In this document: positions 38,549 to 47,915 of the stretch, piece after piece | Numbering within the stretch: the first letter of the stretch is position 1 | How the letters are laid out: each line of letters starts with the position of its first letter | From: Gammaproteobacteria bacterium | GTDB taxonomy: Bacteria; Pseudomonadota; Gammaproteobacteria; SZUA-140 | Assembly (NCBI GenBank): GCA_020847075.1 | Contig: JADLCS010000058.1 | Coordinates: forward strand, 17,074 to 81,073 | Direction: 5' to 3' | DNA: 64,000 nucleotides | Position numbers and translations under genes: made by a program | Notes under the pieces: generated by a model | Told to the model about the DNA's origin: nothing | Databases searched by the model: none | What the model saw: the letters and a program-made list of their open reading frames with translations, nothing else

Positions 38549-38583
38549 AGAAGAGAAGGGTAGCGCCCTTCTCTTCTTTTTTG
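38549..38583 (+). terminator. Rho-independent terminator
   Basis: GAAGAGAAGGG-TAGCG-CCCTTCTCTTC followed by a T run. Confidence 0.9.
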
Positions 38584-38646
38584 TCTCGCGACAGCTTGCC
38601 GCCTTGTTAAGAGATTTGTAAAAGTTGTGTACTGTAATACCTGGCT

Positions 38647-38665
38647 TGTGTAACATTGTTATACG
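38647..38665. promoter_or_regulatory. candidate operator B for the RHH regulator
   Basis: TGTGTAAC-ATT-GTTATACG, resembling site A at 39821. Confidence 0.45.
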
Positions 38666-38844
38666 ATGATGTCCGGAGGCGCTATTTTAAGCGGGCGAGC
38701 CTCTGATCACCGGAGTCGTTGGCTGTTTGCAAGGCCGGCCGGATCCCCGTCGCCTGCGGTGCGATTCACTTCCATATCTTCGCAGCCCGTGCCCGGACGG
38801 ATGTCATGTCGAATCGATTCGATACAGGTCAGAAAGGCGTAAAC

Positions 38845-39720
38845 ATGAGCAGGACTGAGGCCGTCATGAATCTTCGTAATCATCGCTGGTATTCCTACGC
38901 CCACGCCATGATCTGCATGGCAGGGGCTGCGGTTCTATGCATATCGATTGCGTCTGCCGAGGAATCCGAACCTGAACTGACGGGGAAACAGATCTTCGAG
39001 CGGTGCGGCAACAAGTATCCGGGCGACGACCAGCAGGGAAAGTTCACGGTCATCCTTCAGGACAAGGAAGGAAAGGTCATGAAGAGCGAGTACCTGAGAT
39101 ACTGGAAGGATTACAAGGGCAAGGACGATGTCGCCGACAAGATGCTTTTGTTTACTACTTATCCTCCGGAGGCGAAAGGCTCCGCGTTCATGCGAGTGGC
39201 CTATAGCGAGCACGACAAGCCGGTGGATCAATGGATATATCTCCCCGCGCTCAAAAAGATCAGAAGGGTTTCGATCCGCGATCTCGGTGACAGTTTCCTG
39301 AATTCCAATTTGACGTACGCCGACGTCAGCCGGAGGGCGCTGGAGGACGACGACCATAAATATCTGGGTACGCGTCAGGTCGACGACGCCGTGTTCTATG
39401 TCGTCGAAAGCACGCCCAAGGAAGCCAACCCAATCTACGGCAAGAGGGTCTTCTGGTTTCTGAAGACGAAAAACTGGGACGAATGCATCAATACCCGGAT
39501 CGATTACTATGACAACAGCGGCGAGTTGATAAAAGACCAGTTCATCAAGTGGCAGCGCATGGGTGACGCCTGGGTATGGGATCGCGTGCTGGTCAGGAGC
39601 CGCCGCACCCTCAGCGCCTCGATTTTTCAGCTGAGCGAGATCAAGATCAACGCCGGAGTCGATGACGAGCTGTTTTCGGCCAGGTCTCTGGAGCATGGGC
39701 CGGCCGCGGCCATGGAATAG
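38845..39720 (+). CDS. outer membrane lipoprotein-sorting (LolA-like) protein
   Basis: Signal peptide; SEYLRYWKDYKGKDDVADKMLLFTTYPPEAKGSAFMRVAY, DQWIYLPALKKIRRVS, DDHKYLGTRQVDDAVFYVVESTP. Confidence 0.85.
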   Translation: MSRTEAVMNLRNHRWYSYAHAMICMAGAAVLCISIASAEESEPELTGKQIFERCGNKYPGDDQQGKFTVILQDKEGKVMKSEYLRYWKDYKGKDDVADKMLLFTTYPPEAKGSAFMRVAYSEHDKPVDQWIYLPALKKIRRVSIRDLGDSFLNSNLTYADVSRRALEDDDHKYLGTRQVDDAVFYVVESTPKEANPIYGKRVFWFLKTKNWDECINTRIDYYDNSGELIKDQFIKWQRMGDAWVWDRVLVRSRRTLSASIFQLSEIKINAGVDDELFSARSLEHGPAAAME

Positions 39721-39820
39721 GCGCAGATCCGCGGATCCGCGCATCCTCGTGTTCAGGTGCTGGTTTCTGTGCGATGGTCTTGTGCCGGCCTCCGTGCATG
39801 GCCGACCCCTTGTTTGACTA

Positions 39821-39840
39821 TGTATAACTTTTGTTATACA
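39821..39840. promoter_or_regulatory. candidate operator A: perfect palindrome overlapping a putative promoter
   Basis: TGTATAAC-TTTT-GTTATACA; TTGACT lies just upstream and TATACA is inside the palindrome. Confidence 0.65.
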
Positions 39841-39883
39841 TTTTAGGCCTCGAAACAATCATGGGCTAGGGGGGGATGATTTT

Positions 39884-40327
39884 ATGCAAGATTTCGCGAG
39901 GCAGATGAGGGAACTCGGAAGAAAGCAGGGGCGCGAGATGCGGGACCAGGCGCGGAGCGCCGCGATGAAGCGGAAAGAAGAATATCTGGGTGCGCGCGTT
40001 CCCAAGGATCTGCGCGAGAAGGTCATTGCAAAAGCGGATAGTCTGGGCATCCCAGTCTCCATTCTCATCAGGAATATCCTCGAAGAGGCATTCAATGGCC
40101 AGGTCGTCCCGCGCGAGATCCAGGAGAGGCGTCGGGGCGAGACGTCCGTCCGGTTGAACGTGAAATTCCCCGATGTCATAGGATGGGAGAGGATAACCCT
40201 GAATAAGGATGTGGCATGTTCGAGCTGTTCGAAGATTTTATCCGCCGGAGGCATCGCCGCATGGGGGGTGTCGGGCTCGAGGGAAGATCGCGTGATTCTG
40301 TGCGAGAAATGCCGGGAATCCGCCTGA
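39884..40327 (+). CDS. small RHH-like protein with C-terminal zinc-ribbon cysteines
   Basis: YLGARVPKDLREKVIAKADSLGIPVSILIRNILEEAF (RHH-like); CSSC...CEKC zinc-ribbon pattern. Confidence 0.65.
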   Translation: MQDFARQMRELGRKQGREMRDQARSAAMKRKEEYLGARVPKDLREKVIAKADSLGIPVSILIRNILEEAFNGQVVPREIQERRRGETSVRLNVKFPDVIGWERITLNKDVACSSCSKILSAGGIAAWGVSGSREDRVILCEKCRESA

Positions 40328-41823
40328 TCCGGGCGGGAAGTTTCGAAAAGATCGTATGGGGGGGCTTATTGCTTCTGTTGTCGTCGTCCGGAAGCGCCGC
40401 GGAGGGCACGCAGGAAATCACGGACATAGAGCAGTTGTTTCATGATGACGCCCCCATCTCGGCCAGCGTCCAGGCGGGAACCTCGGATTGGAGGGACAGG
40501 CTTTCCCTCGGCGGGTATATAAAAAACGAGACCGCCTACCGGCTCGACGAGCCGAGATCGATAACGAAAATACGAAACATCTTTCAAGTGAATGGGGACT
40601 ATACCTTCAGCCCGACCCGCAGGCTGGGGTTTTCCGCCTGGGCTTATCACGACCTTGCCTACGATCTCTTCGATTACGAAACGATATCGGCCAGATTCGC
40701 CCGCGATGACGATAAACCGCTCGTATTCGTCAATGATCTCGAGCGCAAGAAGGACTCCCCGGTCGCGGAACTGAGGGAGTTCTATCTCGACATCACCTCG
40801 AGCAAGGTGGATGTCCGTCTGGGGAAGCAGATCGTCGTTTGGGGCGTACTCGAGGGGATCAGGATCACCGACGAGATCAATCCCCTGGATTTCCGGGAGC
40901 TCATCCTTCCCGACCTCATCGACTACAGGATCCCGCTCTGGACTGCGAAGGTCGACGTCTACAGCGGGGATGACAGTTATCAGATTCTTTGGATTCCGGA
41001 CGTCAAGTTTCACAAACCCGCGCCGCCGGGTTCCGAATGGGAACTGCTCCAGGACGTCCCCGACACAAAGAAACCGAATTCGTTTACCCTGAACAACTCC
41101 GAAGTCGGGATCCGCTATTCCACCACCCTCCTCGACGCGGAGATCTCCCTCAGTTATTTCTACACCTGGGACGATTTTCCCGTCGTCTATCGCTCCGCGG
41201 CCATCAATTCCGCGCTTGATCCGGTATTTTTCCCGACCTACACGCGTATAAACATCTATGGGTTTACCGGTGTGAAGCAGATGGGGGAGGGAATCCTGAA
41301 GGGTGAGCTTGCCTATGTGCCGGATAAATTCTTTGGGCTGCAAAACGATACCGATCGGGATGGGGACGGTTATCTGGACAGCCAGGGCGAACTGCAGAGA
41401 AAACATATCCGGTGGGGGTTGGGCTATGATTTCACCGCATTCGGCGCGGATTTTTCGCCCGCCGTGTCGCAATGGATCATCCTCGACCATGACAGCAAGC
41501 TCATCCAGGATAAGTTCGATACCTCGCTCACCCTGTTCATCCGCAAGCCGTTCCCCGAACAGGCGGCGGTTTTTCAGCTCCTCGCCATCGGTCTCGTCAA
41601 TCTCCGGGAACTCTATCTGAAGCCCAAGGCCACTTTCTCGATCACGGACCACTTCCAGGTCGCCGCTGGATTCGACATATTCACCGGGGCCAGGTCGAAA
41701 CTGGGCTCGACGGGTGGAGCGAATGTCATCACCAGCACCGAGGCGCTGGAGCAGAGCGCGCAGTTCTTCGGGAATTTCAACAACAATGACCGCGTATTCG
41801 CCGAGTTCAAATATACATTCTGA
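40309..41823 (+). CDS. DUF1302-like outer-membrane beta-barrel protein
   Basis: Signal peptide IVWGGLLLLLSSSGSAAEG; REFYLDITSSKVDVRLGKQIVVWGVLEGIRITDEINPLDFRELILPDLIDYRIPLW; ends in KYTF. Confidence 0.8.
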   Translation: MPGIRLIRAGSFEKIVWGGLLLLLSSSGSAAEGTQEITDIEQLFHDDAPISASVQAGTSDWRDRLSLGGYIKNETAYRLDEPRSITKIRNIFQVNGDYTFSPTRRLGFSAWAYHDLAYDLFDYETISARFARDDDKPLVFVNDLERKKDSPVAELREFYLDITSSKVDVRLGKQIVVWGVLEGIRITDEINPLDFRELILPDLIDYRIPLWTAKVDVYSGDDSYQILWIPDVKFHKPAPPGSEWELLQDVPDTKKPNSFTLNNSEVGIRYSTTLLDAEISLSYFYTWDDFPVVYRSAAINSALDPVFFPTYTRINIYGFTGVKQMGEGILKGELAYVPDKFFGLQNDTDRDGDGYLDSQGELQRKHIRWGLGYDFTAFGADFSPAVSQWIILDHDSKLIQDKFDTSLTLFIRKPFPEQAAVFQLLAIGLVNLRELYLKPKATFSITDHFQVAAGFDIFTGARSKLGSTGGANVITSTEALEQSAQFFGNFNNNDRVFAEFKYTF

Positions 41824-41860
41824 GCCCAACCCGATGACGACACAGGATCGGATATAAGCG

Positions 41861-42799
41861 ATGACAAACTTGCCGGCTGGATTCAGAAAACGATCGGTCT
41901 TCGTCTTTGTTCGACGGGTATCGCTCATTCTGGGTGTATCCCTGCCCCTGGCCGCCTATGCCGATTCCGAGCAGAAGCGGTGGAGTGTCTCCCCGATACT
42001 GGGGGTTCACAGCCCCAGGATGAAGCTGCTCAACGAGGGTGAGTTTCGTTCTCCCTTGCCGGGCCGTGGCCGGATCATATTCGAGGACAGCGGCGAGAAT
42101 ACCAACTACGACTTTGTGATAGATAATCGGCTTCCCGCCATAAAATACGGCACCGAGGCGGGTATCGAGTTCAAATTACTGCTGGATCCGCGGTACTCCC
42201 TGATACTGGGCGCCAGCGGCTGGGAGGGAGTTTCCACCTCGGCGGTTCAGACGGAGATCCCTTTCCAGGGTTCCCTGACGCCGGCGGGCTACGAGAGATC
42301 CGGGAGTATCTCCTATTTCCAGTATTATCTCGGTGTGCAACGCATCCTTATGCAGAAACCCAGGAAATATGACATCTACGGCCGGATAACCCTCAACGAA
42401 GTGCTCGACGTGGACTACAAAGAAAACATGGTGTTCGCCTTCCAGGGCAGCGGCGGTGACACCTTCAAGAGGATCATAGAGATGGAATCCCAGGCGACCG
42501 GGCTTCTCATGTTGAACCTGGGCGCCGGCGGCGAATATTTTCTGAGGAGCTGGATATCGCTGGGGGTCGATCTGGGTTACACCCTGAGCGCCGACAGGGT
42601 CAGGCTCGGGAACGCCACGCTGAAATCGGATATCCAGGAAGAAGACAACCTCAATTTCAGGACCCCGGTACAGCTTGATGCCAATAATGAATTGACCTAT
42701 CTTGCGGAGGCATCCTCGTTCGATGATGCGAGCTACCGGAAACTCGAGCTCGGATTCGATGGCTGGCGGGCGTCGTTCCGCGTCAATTTCTATTTCTAG
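41861..42799 (+). CDS. outer-membrane beta-barrel hypothetical protein
   Basis: Signal-peptide-like N-terminus, alternating amphipathic strands, C-terminal RVNFYF. Confidence 0.65.
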   Translation: MTNLPAGFRKRSVFVFVRRVSLILGVSLPLAAYADSEQKRWSVSPILGVHSPRMKLLNEGEFRSPLPGRGRIIFEDSGENTNYDFVIDNRLPAIKYGTEAGIEFKLLLDPRYSLILGASGWEGVSTSAVQTEIPFQGSLTPAGYERSGSISYFQYYLGVQRILMQKPRKYDIYGRITLNEVLDVDYKENMVFAFQGSGGDTFKRIIEMESQATGLLMLNLGAGGEYFLRSWISLGVDLGYTLSADRVRLGNATLKSDIQEEDNLNFRTPVQLDANNELTYLAEASSFDDASYRKLELGFDGWRASFRVNFYF

Positions 42800-42843
42800 C
42801 GTTACCGCATGCGGTATCGTTTCCCTCCATAAGTGAGCCTCCG

Positions 42844-45558
42844 GTGCGCCCCTTGACCGCCTTTCTCCGGGTTTCATCGCTATCTGCGCGCCTGGTGTCG
42901 ATCGTCATCCTGGGCCTGTATTTCACCAATGTGGCCCTGGCACAGGGCGAGCCCCCGGATCGATCGAAGGCGGATCTCATGCTCGAGTCGGGAAAGTCTC
43001 TGCTGAAGACCGGCCGGACCGACCAGGCGATAGAAAAGCTTCGGGAGGCCGCAAGGCTGGATGAAGATAACTCCGATGCCTACTATTTTCTCGGTATGGC
43101 CTATGCCAGGGCCAGAGACACCGCGCAGGCAGTTAAGGCCCTGGAGCGCGCCGTATCGCTCGGGCCGGACAATGTCGAGGCACGTTATCAGCTCGCGGGC
43201 CTCTACGAGGCTCAGGAACTGTTGGACAAGGCGGTCGAGGCGTATTCCGGCGTTATCCAGTGGGCCGATCCGAGCGGGGAGCTGTTCGCGTCGAGCGTGA
43301 AGAATCTGCGTTATCTGGTCGCGACGCAGCACGCCAGACGGAACGAGATGGATCAGGCCATGATTCTGTTCGGCGAGCTTGCCGAGACCTATCCGGGCGA
43401 TGCGCGGCTGGCGTACAGCGCGGGTGTGGCATACATGATCAAGGGCCGGATGGGCGAGGCGCGCAGCCTGTATGAGCGGGCCATTCGTATCGACCCTGCC
43501 TATATGAATGCGTATTTGAATCTTGCCACTGTGGACGAGGCGCAGGGGGATCTGGACGCGGCGGTAGTCAATCTGAGGCATATCGTAAAGTTCGGCCCCG
43601 ACAGCCCGGCGGCGCTGAAGGCGGGTGTCAGACTCGATATCCTGGAAGCCAGGATGCTGACGCGCAGTGGCAATATTCAGGATGCCGTGTCTGCCTATGA
43701 GCGGGCGCTCGAGACCGAACCCTCGAACAATGTTGCGTTGAGGGCGCGGCCCGATCTGTATCGCCGACTGGGTGACAGGGAGGGTGAGCGCGGCGCCTAT
43801 GAGGCGCTCATCGCGCAATATCCCGATGATTTTTCCGCCCGCAACAGGCTGGCGGAATGGTATCTTGCCGAGCGCCGCTATGCCGAGGCGTATGACCAGA
43901 TCTATGCGGTGATCGACGGGCAGGAAGAAGGGGAACAAAGGGATATCGCCAGGCGCCTGCTCGCGCAGATGCTCTCCACCGACGAGGGAAAGGCGATCAG
44001 CCGGGCAAAGGCGGCGGAAAAACTGGCGGGGCTTCAGGCCCGGATCGAGGAGAATCCCGAGGACGCAGCGGCCCTCAAGGAGCTGGCCATCCTGTATTCC
44101 CGTCAGGAGAAATATCAGGACGCGGTGACCCTGCTGGAACGGTTCGTGGGACTACATCCGGAAGACGAGTCCGCGCACTCGATGCTCGCAGTCCTCTATG
44201 ACAAGCTGGGCCGATTCCCGGATTCCGTGCGTGAATCTCTGTGGCTGATTTCCAGGACGAATGACGAGGCGCGGGCGGCGCGCTACGCATCGGCGATGAA
44301 GCTGGTGAACGCCAAGCGCCTGTTCGTCGAGGGGGATCTGCGGGCGGCAGGGCAGGAATTCTCCGAAATCCTGTCCCTGGATCCGGGAAATTCCGTCGCC
44401 TACTTCTATCTCGGCCTGATCTATGCGCGCGAGGATGATATCGCGAGCGCCGTCGATGCCTACAAAGAGGTCATACGGCAGATTCCGACCCATGTCAGCG
44501 CCAGGTTCAACCTCGCCTACAGTTACGAGCGCCTCAATCGCGAGGAAGACGCGATAGACGAATACCGGAAGATCCTGCAGGCGAATCCTCCCCCTGAGAT
44601 CGAGCAGACCGTCAAGCTCAGGCTCAAGAATCTGCAAAGGAGAATCAACGGCGTCACGGTCGGCGTCGGCTATTCCTTCGCCTACGACAGCAACAGCAAT
44701 CTGAGCGACACGGACCCGGCGGAAGAGCTGAGGTCCGATTTATCCCTGAATCTTTCCTATCAATATAAAACCGAGCGGGGATACCGCTGGCGCTTGTCGG
44801 CGCAGCCGACCTATTCCAATTACCACGAGGGCCAATACGATTATCTGAATTCGAGCGCGACCCTCGCGGCCAGTACGATCAGGGATGCATTGACACTGGT
44901 CGGCGGTTATACGTATCGGACCACCGACGGCATACTGGTCGAAAGCCGGCTCAGCCGCATGCATACCGTGTTCGGTGAGATCCTGTCACGCCTGAGACTG
45001 CCCAATATACTCAGGAGAGGGGAGACGGTGTCCAGCGGCCTGTCGTTCAACCTGTCCTACAGCGACTTCGATTCTTCCAGCAGCCCTTTCTTCAGTTCAT
45101 ATACCACCGCGGGTGGCGTCTCGCTGAGCCAGCAGGCGACGGCCACGGATACGCTCAGGGCGGGGTATACCTATGTCATCAATGACAACAAGGAGCTTGT
45201 CGGCAGCGATTACGCCTACACAAGTCATGCATTATCGGCCGGACTCGAGCATTCCATGCCGTGGGGAAGCGTCAACCTGACGCTGGGGCTCGCCATTTTC
45301 GATTACTCCAACCTGGATTCCTTCTCCCAGTTCACCAGCCGGCGCAGGAATATCAGAAACAATCTCGCGCTCGGCCTGACCTACAGGTACAGGCCGGATA
45401 TCAGCCTGTTCGCCTCTCTGGCCTGGGCGGATAACCGCTCGAATCTTCCGGTCGGATTCATTCTGAACAGCGAGGATATCATCGAGGGACAGCAGAGTTC
45501 CTCGTTGAGCGACTACCGCCGGGAACTGCTGACGACGGGGATCAATCTCAGATTCTGA
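42844..45558 (+). CDS. TPR-repeat protein fused to a C-terminal outer-membrane barrel
   Basis: N-terminal TPRs (AIEKLREAARLDEDNSDAYYFLGMAYARARD) followed from about residue 600 by GVTVGVGYSFAYDSNSNLS...INLRF strands. Confidence 0.8.
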   Translation: MRPLTAFLRVSSLSARLVSIVILGLYFTNVALAQGEPPDRSKADLMLESGKSLLKTGRTDQAIEKLREAARLDEDNSDAYYFLGMAYARARDTAQAVKALERAVSLGPDNVEARYQLAGLYEAQELLDKAVEAYSGVIQWADPSGELFASSVKNLRYLVATQHARRNEMDQAMILFGELAETYPGDARLAYSAGVAYMIKGRMGEARSLYERAIRIDPAYMNAYLNLATVDEAQGDLDAAVVNLRHIVKFGPDSPAALKAGVRLDILEARMLTRSGNIQDAVSAYERALETEPSNNVALRARPDLYRRLGDREGERGAYEALIAQYPDDFSARNRLAEWYLAERRYAEAYDQIYAVIDGQEEGEQRDIARRLLAQMLSTDEGKAISRAKAAEKLAGLQARIEENPEDAAALKELAILYSRQEKYQDAVTLLERFVGLHPEDESAHSMLAVLYDKLGRFPDSVRESLWLISRTNDEARAARYASAMKLVNAKRLFVEGDLRAAGQEFSEILSLDPGNSVAYFYLGLIYAREDDIASAVDAYKEVIRQIPTHVSARFNLAYSYERLNREEDAIDEYRKILQANPPPEIEQTVKLRLKNLQRRINGVTVGVGYSFAYDSNSNLSDTDPAEELRSDLSLNLSYQYKTERGYRWRLSAQPTYSNYHEGQYDYLNSSATLAASTIRDALTLVGGYTYRTTDGILVESRLSRMHTVFGEILSRLRLPNILRRGETVSSGLSFNLSYSDFDSSSSPFFSSYTTAGGVSLSQQATATDTLRAGYTYVINDNKELVGSDYAYTSHALSAGLEHSMPWGSVNLTLGLAIFDYSNLDSFSQFTSRRRNIRNNLALGLTYRYRPDISLFASLAWADNRSNLPVGFILNSEDIIEGQQSSSLSDYRRELLTTGINLRF

Positions 45559-45569
45559 GACCGGTGCGA

Positions 45570-46316
45570 TCAGTCGCGCAACGCGTTGAACGCGGTAACC
45601 GCCCAGGCGAGCGTCGCGCCCGCGAAGAGCAGCATGACGACGAATCCCTTGACGAAGAGGCCCAGGTCGGGCGCGCTGGAGATCACGGCCCGCACCGCCT
45701 CGACGGCATACGTGATCGGGTTGAGGATGGAGACATATTGAATCCAGTCCGGCATGAACTGCTTCGGCACCAGGGCGGAGGAAAAGAACATCAGCGGCAA
45801 GGTCATCATGTTGCCGATCATGACGAGCGGCTCCTCACGCTGGAGGGTGATGGCGAAACCGTTCGAGAGTGCGGCGAAACCCACGCCGAGCAAGAACACC
45901 ACCAGCATCCCGAGCAGGAGGTAGATGGGATTGAAGTTGATCGACGAGCCCATCGCCCAGGCGACGACCAGGATCACGATGGCCTGGGCGATCACCTGTA
46001 CCGCCGAATGCAGTACGCGGCTCAATACTATGGCGACGCGCGAGACGGGGGAGACCAGCATCTTGTCCACTGTGCCCGCCGAGATCTCCCTCAGCAGGCT
46101 CACGCCGGACCAGGAAGATCCGAACAACACCGTCATGATCAGGATGCCCGGCACCATGAAGTCCATGTAGTGCTCCGACTGGACGAAGCGGCCGAACAGT
46201 TGTCCGAAGATGATGAGCCAGATCAACGGCTGGATCAGCGTGAACAAGGACCACATGGGCATCCGCAGCGTGATGATCATGTACTTGTTGAACAGATGCC
46301 AGGTATCCGCCATCAT
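45570..46316 (-). CDS. ABC-2 type transporter permease
   Basis: FNKYMIITLRMPMWSLFTLIQPLIWLIIFGQLF; six-TM ABC-2 pattern; paired with an ATPase. Confidence 0.92.
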   Translation of the reverse strand: MMADTWHLFNKYMIITLRMPMWSLFTLIQPLIWLIIFGQLFGRFVQSEHYMDFMVPGILIMTVLFGSSWSGVSLLREISAGTVDKMLVSPVSRVAIVLSRVLHSAVQVIAQAIVILVVAWAMGSSINFNPIYLLLGMLVVFLLGVGFAALSNGFAITLQREEPLVMIGNMMTLPLMFFSSALVPKQFMPDWIQYVSILNPITYAVEAVRAVISSAPDLGLFVKGFVVMLLFAGATLAWAVTAFNALRD

Positions 46317-46376
46317 GGATTGACGCTCCGGTTCGAAGTTACGAAAGAAAACAGAATGCTTGTGCCGGGACCGCGG

Positions 46377-47915
46377 TCAGCCGCGTTCCTTCCTGTCCGG
46401 GTCCTTTGACCAGTCGCCCTTGGGCTGCCCCTGTTCATCGACCCAGTCATTCCCCTTCCAGTCGGAAGCGTGACCCCAGTCGCCGATCTGCTGGCCGCCC
46501 TTGTCGACCCACTCGTTGCCCTGCCAGCGGCCGGAGGGTTTGCCGCCGGTCGGCGCGGGCGCGGGTGCCTCCGTCTCTCCGGAGGCCGGCCGTTCCGGTC
46601 GGGCTTCCCAGTCGCTCTTGGGTTTGCCGTCCTTGTCGACCCATTCATTGCCCTGCCAGTCCGCGGAATGCCCCCAGTCGCCTTTTTGCCTTCCGTCCTG
46701 ATCCACCCATTCGTTGCCGTGCCAGGAATCCGCTGCCTTCTCCTGTGCGGGGCCTTCGTTGTCCGCGGCCTCTCCCTGTTCGGCGGCGCTCCATTCCCCT
46801 TTGGGTTTACCGTCCTTGTCGACCCACTCGGTGCCCTGCCAGTCGGGGTTTTCCGCATCGGGGTCGTAGCCCCACTTCTTGGCCATCTTTTTCCAGTTGC
46901 CGCCGCCGCCACCCTTGCCGGCCCACTGTGTCCACCATTGCTCGGGCTCTTCCTCGCCGGTTTCCACCATGCTGGTGCCGGTGTATTTCAGGAAGACGTC
47001 GTCCAGCGTGGGACGGGCGAGCGACAGGGTCTTGACGTGCAGGCCATGGCGCGCCGCCTGTTCCATGATCTGGGGCACGGAGCCCGCCCCGTCCTCGACG
47101 TACAGGTGCAGGTTGTTTCCGTCCCACACCGCATCGCGCGCCAGGCGGGCCTCCTTCAGCCCCGAGGCATAGCCGCGCTCCGCCTCGCCGACGGTCTCGA
47201 ACGACACCACGACGGAATCCCCGTGAATGCCCGTCTTCAATTCGTCCGGCGTGCCCACGATGCGGATCTTGCCCGAGTTGATGATCGAGACCCGGTGCGA
47301 GAGCTTGTCGGCCTCTTCCAGATAGTGGGTGGTGAGCAGTATGGTCAGGCCGAAGTTCCGGTTGAGCTCTTCGATATGTTTCCACAGGATCTTGCGACTC
47401 CTGATGTCGAGCCCCAGGGTCGGCTCGTCCAGATACAGGATCCGGGGGCGGTGGATCAGCGCGGTCGCGATGTCGAGCTTCCGCGTCATGCCGCCCGAAT
47501 AGGCGGTCACCGGCTTGTCCAGGCTGTCCTTGAGCTCGAAATATTCCGCGAGCTCGTCGATGCGTGACCGGATATCCGCCTTCTTCATGCGGTAGAGCTG
47601 GCCCTGCAGGGTCATGTTCTCGCGGCCGGTCAGGAAGTAATCGACGCCGGTCTTCTGCGCCACCACCCCGATCGTCTGACGTACCTTTCCCGGATCGATG
47701 TCCACATCGATGCCGCCGACCAAGGCCTGGCCGGAATCAAAGCCGCTCAGGGTCGAGAGGACGCGTATCGTGGTGGATTTTCCCGCCCCGTTGGGTCCGA
47801 GCAGGGCCATGATCTCGCCTTCCTTGACGCTGAGGTCGAGACCGTCCACGGCGCGCAGATCGGGCGGATAGATCTTGGTGAGCTGTTTGACGAGGATCGC
47901 GTAGTTATCGGACAT
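46377..47915 (-). CDS. ABC transporter ATPase (DrrA-like) with C-terminal Trp-rich tandem repeats
   Basis: [57 protein letters not shown]; extension of about 190 aa with repeated [17 protein letters not shown]. Confidence 0.93.
   Translation of the reverse strand: MSDNYAILVKQLTKIYPPDLRAVDGLDLSVKEGEIMALLGPNGAGKSTTIRVLSTLSGFDSGQALVGGIDVDIDPGKVRQTIGVVAQKTGVDYFLTGRENMTLQGQLYRMKKADIRSRIDELAEYFELKDSLDKPVTAYSGGMTRKLDIATALIHRPRILYLDEPTLGLDIRSRKILWKHIEELNRNFGLTILLTTHYLEEADKLSHRVSIINSGKIRIVGTPDELKTGIHGDSVVVSFETVGEAERGYASGLKEARLARDAVWDGNNLHLYVEDGAGSVPQIMEQAARHGLHVKTLSLARPTLDDVFLKYTGTSMVETGEEEPEQWWTQWAGKGGGGGNWKKMAKKWGYDPDAENPDWQGTEWVDKDGKPKGEWSAAEQGEAADNEGPAQEKAADSWHGNEWVDQDGRQKGDWGHSADWQGNEWVDKDGKPKSDWEARPERPASGETEAPAPAPTGGKPSGRWQGNEWVDKGGQQIGDWGHASDWKGNDWVDEQGQPKGDWSKDPDRKERG
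46410..46844 (-). repeat. region coding five Trp-rich 18-aa repeats
   Basis: [90 protein letters not shown]. Confidence 0.92.

Noticed and set aside
40366-41928. 520-aa minus-strand ORF
   Set aside because: Antisense to the DUF1302-like barrel, which has a signal peptide and barrel terminus.
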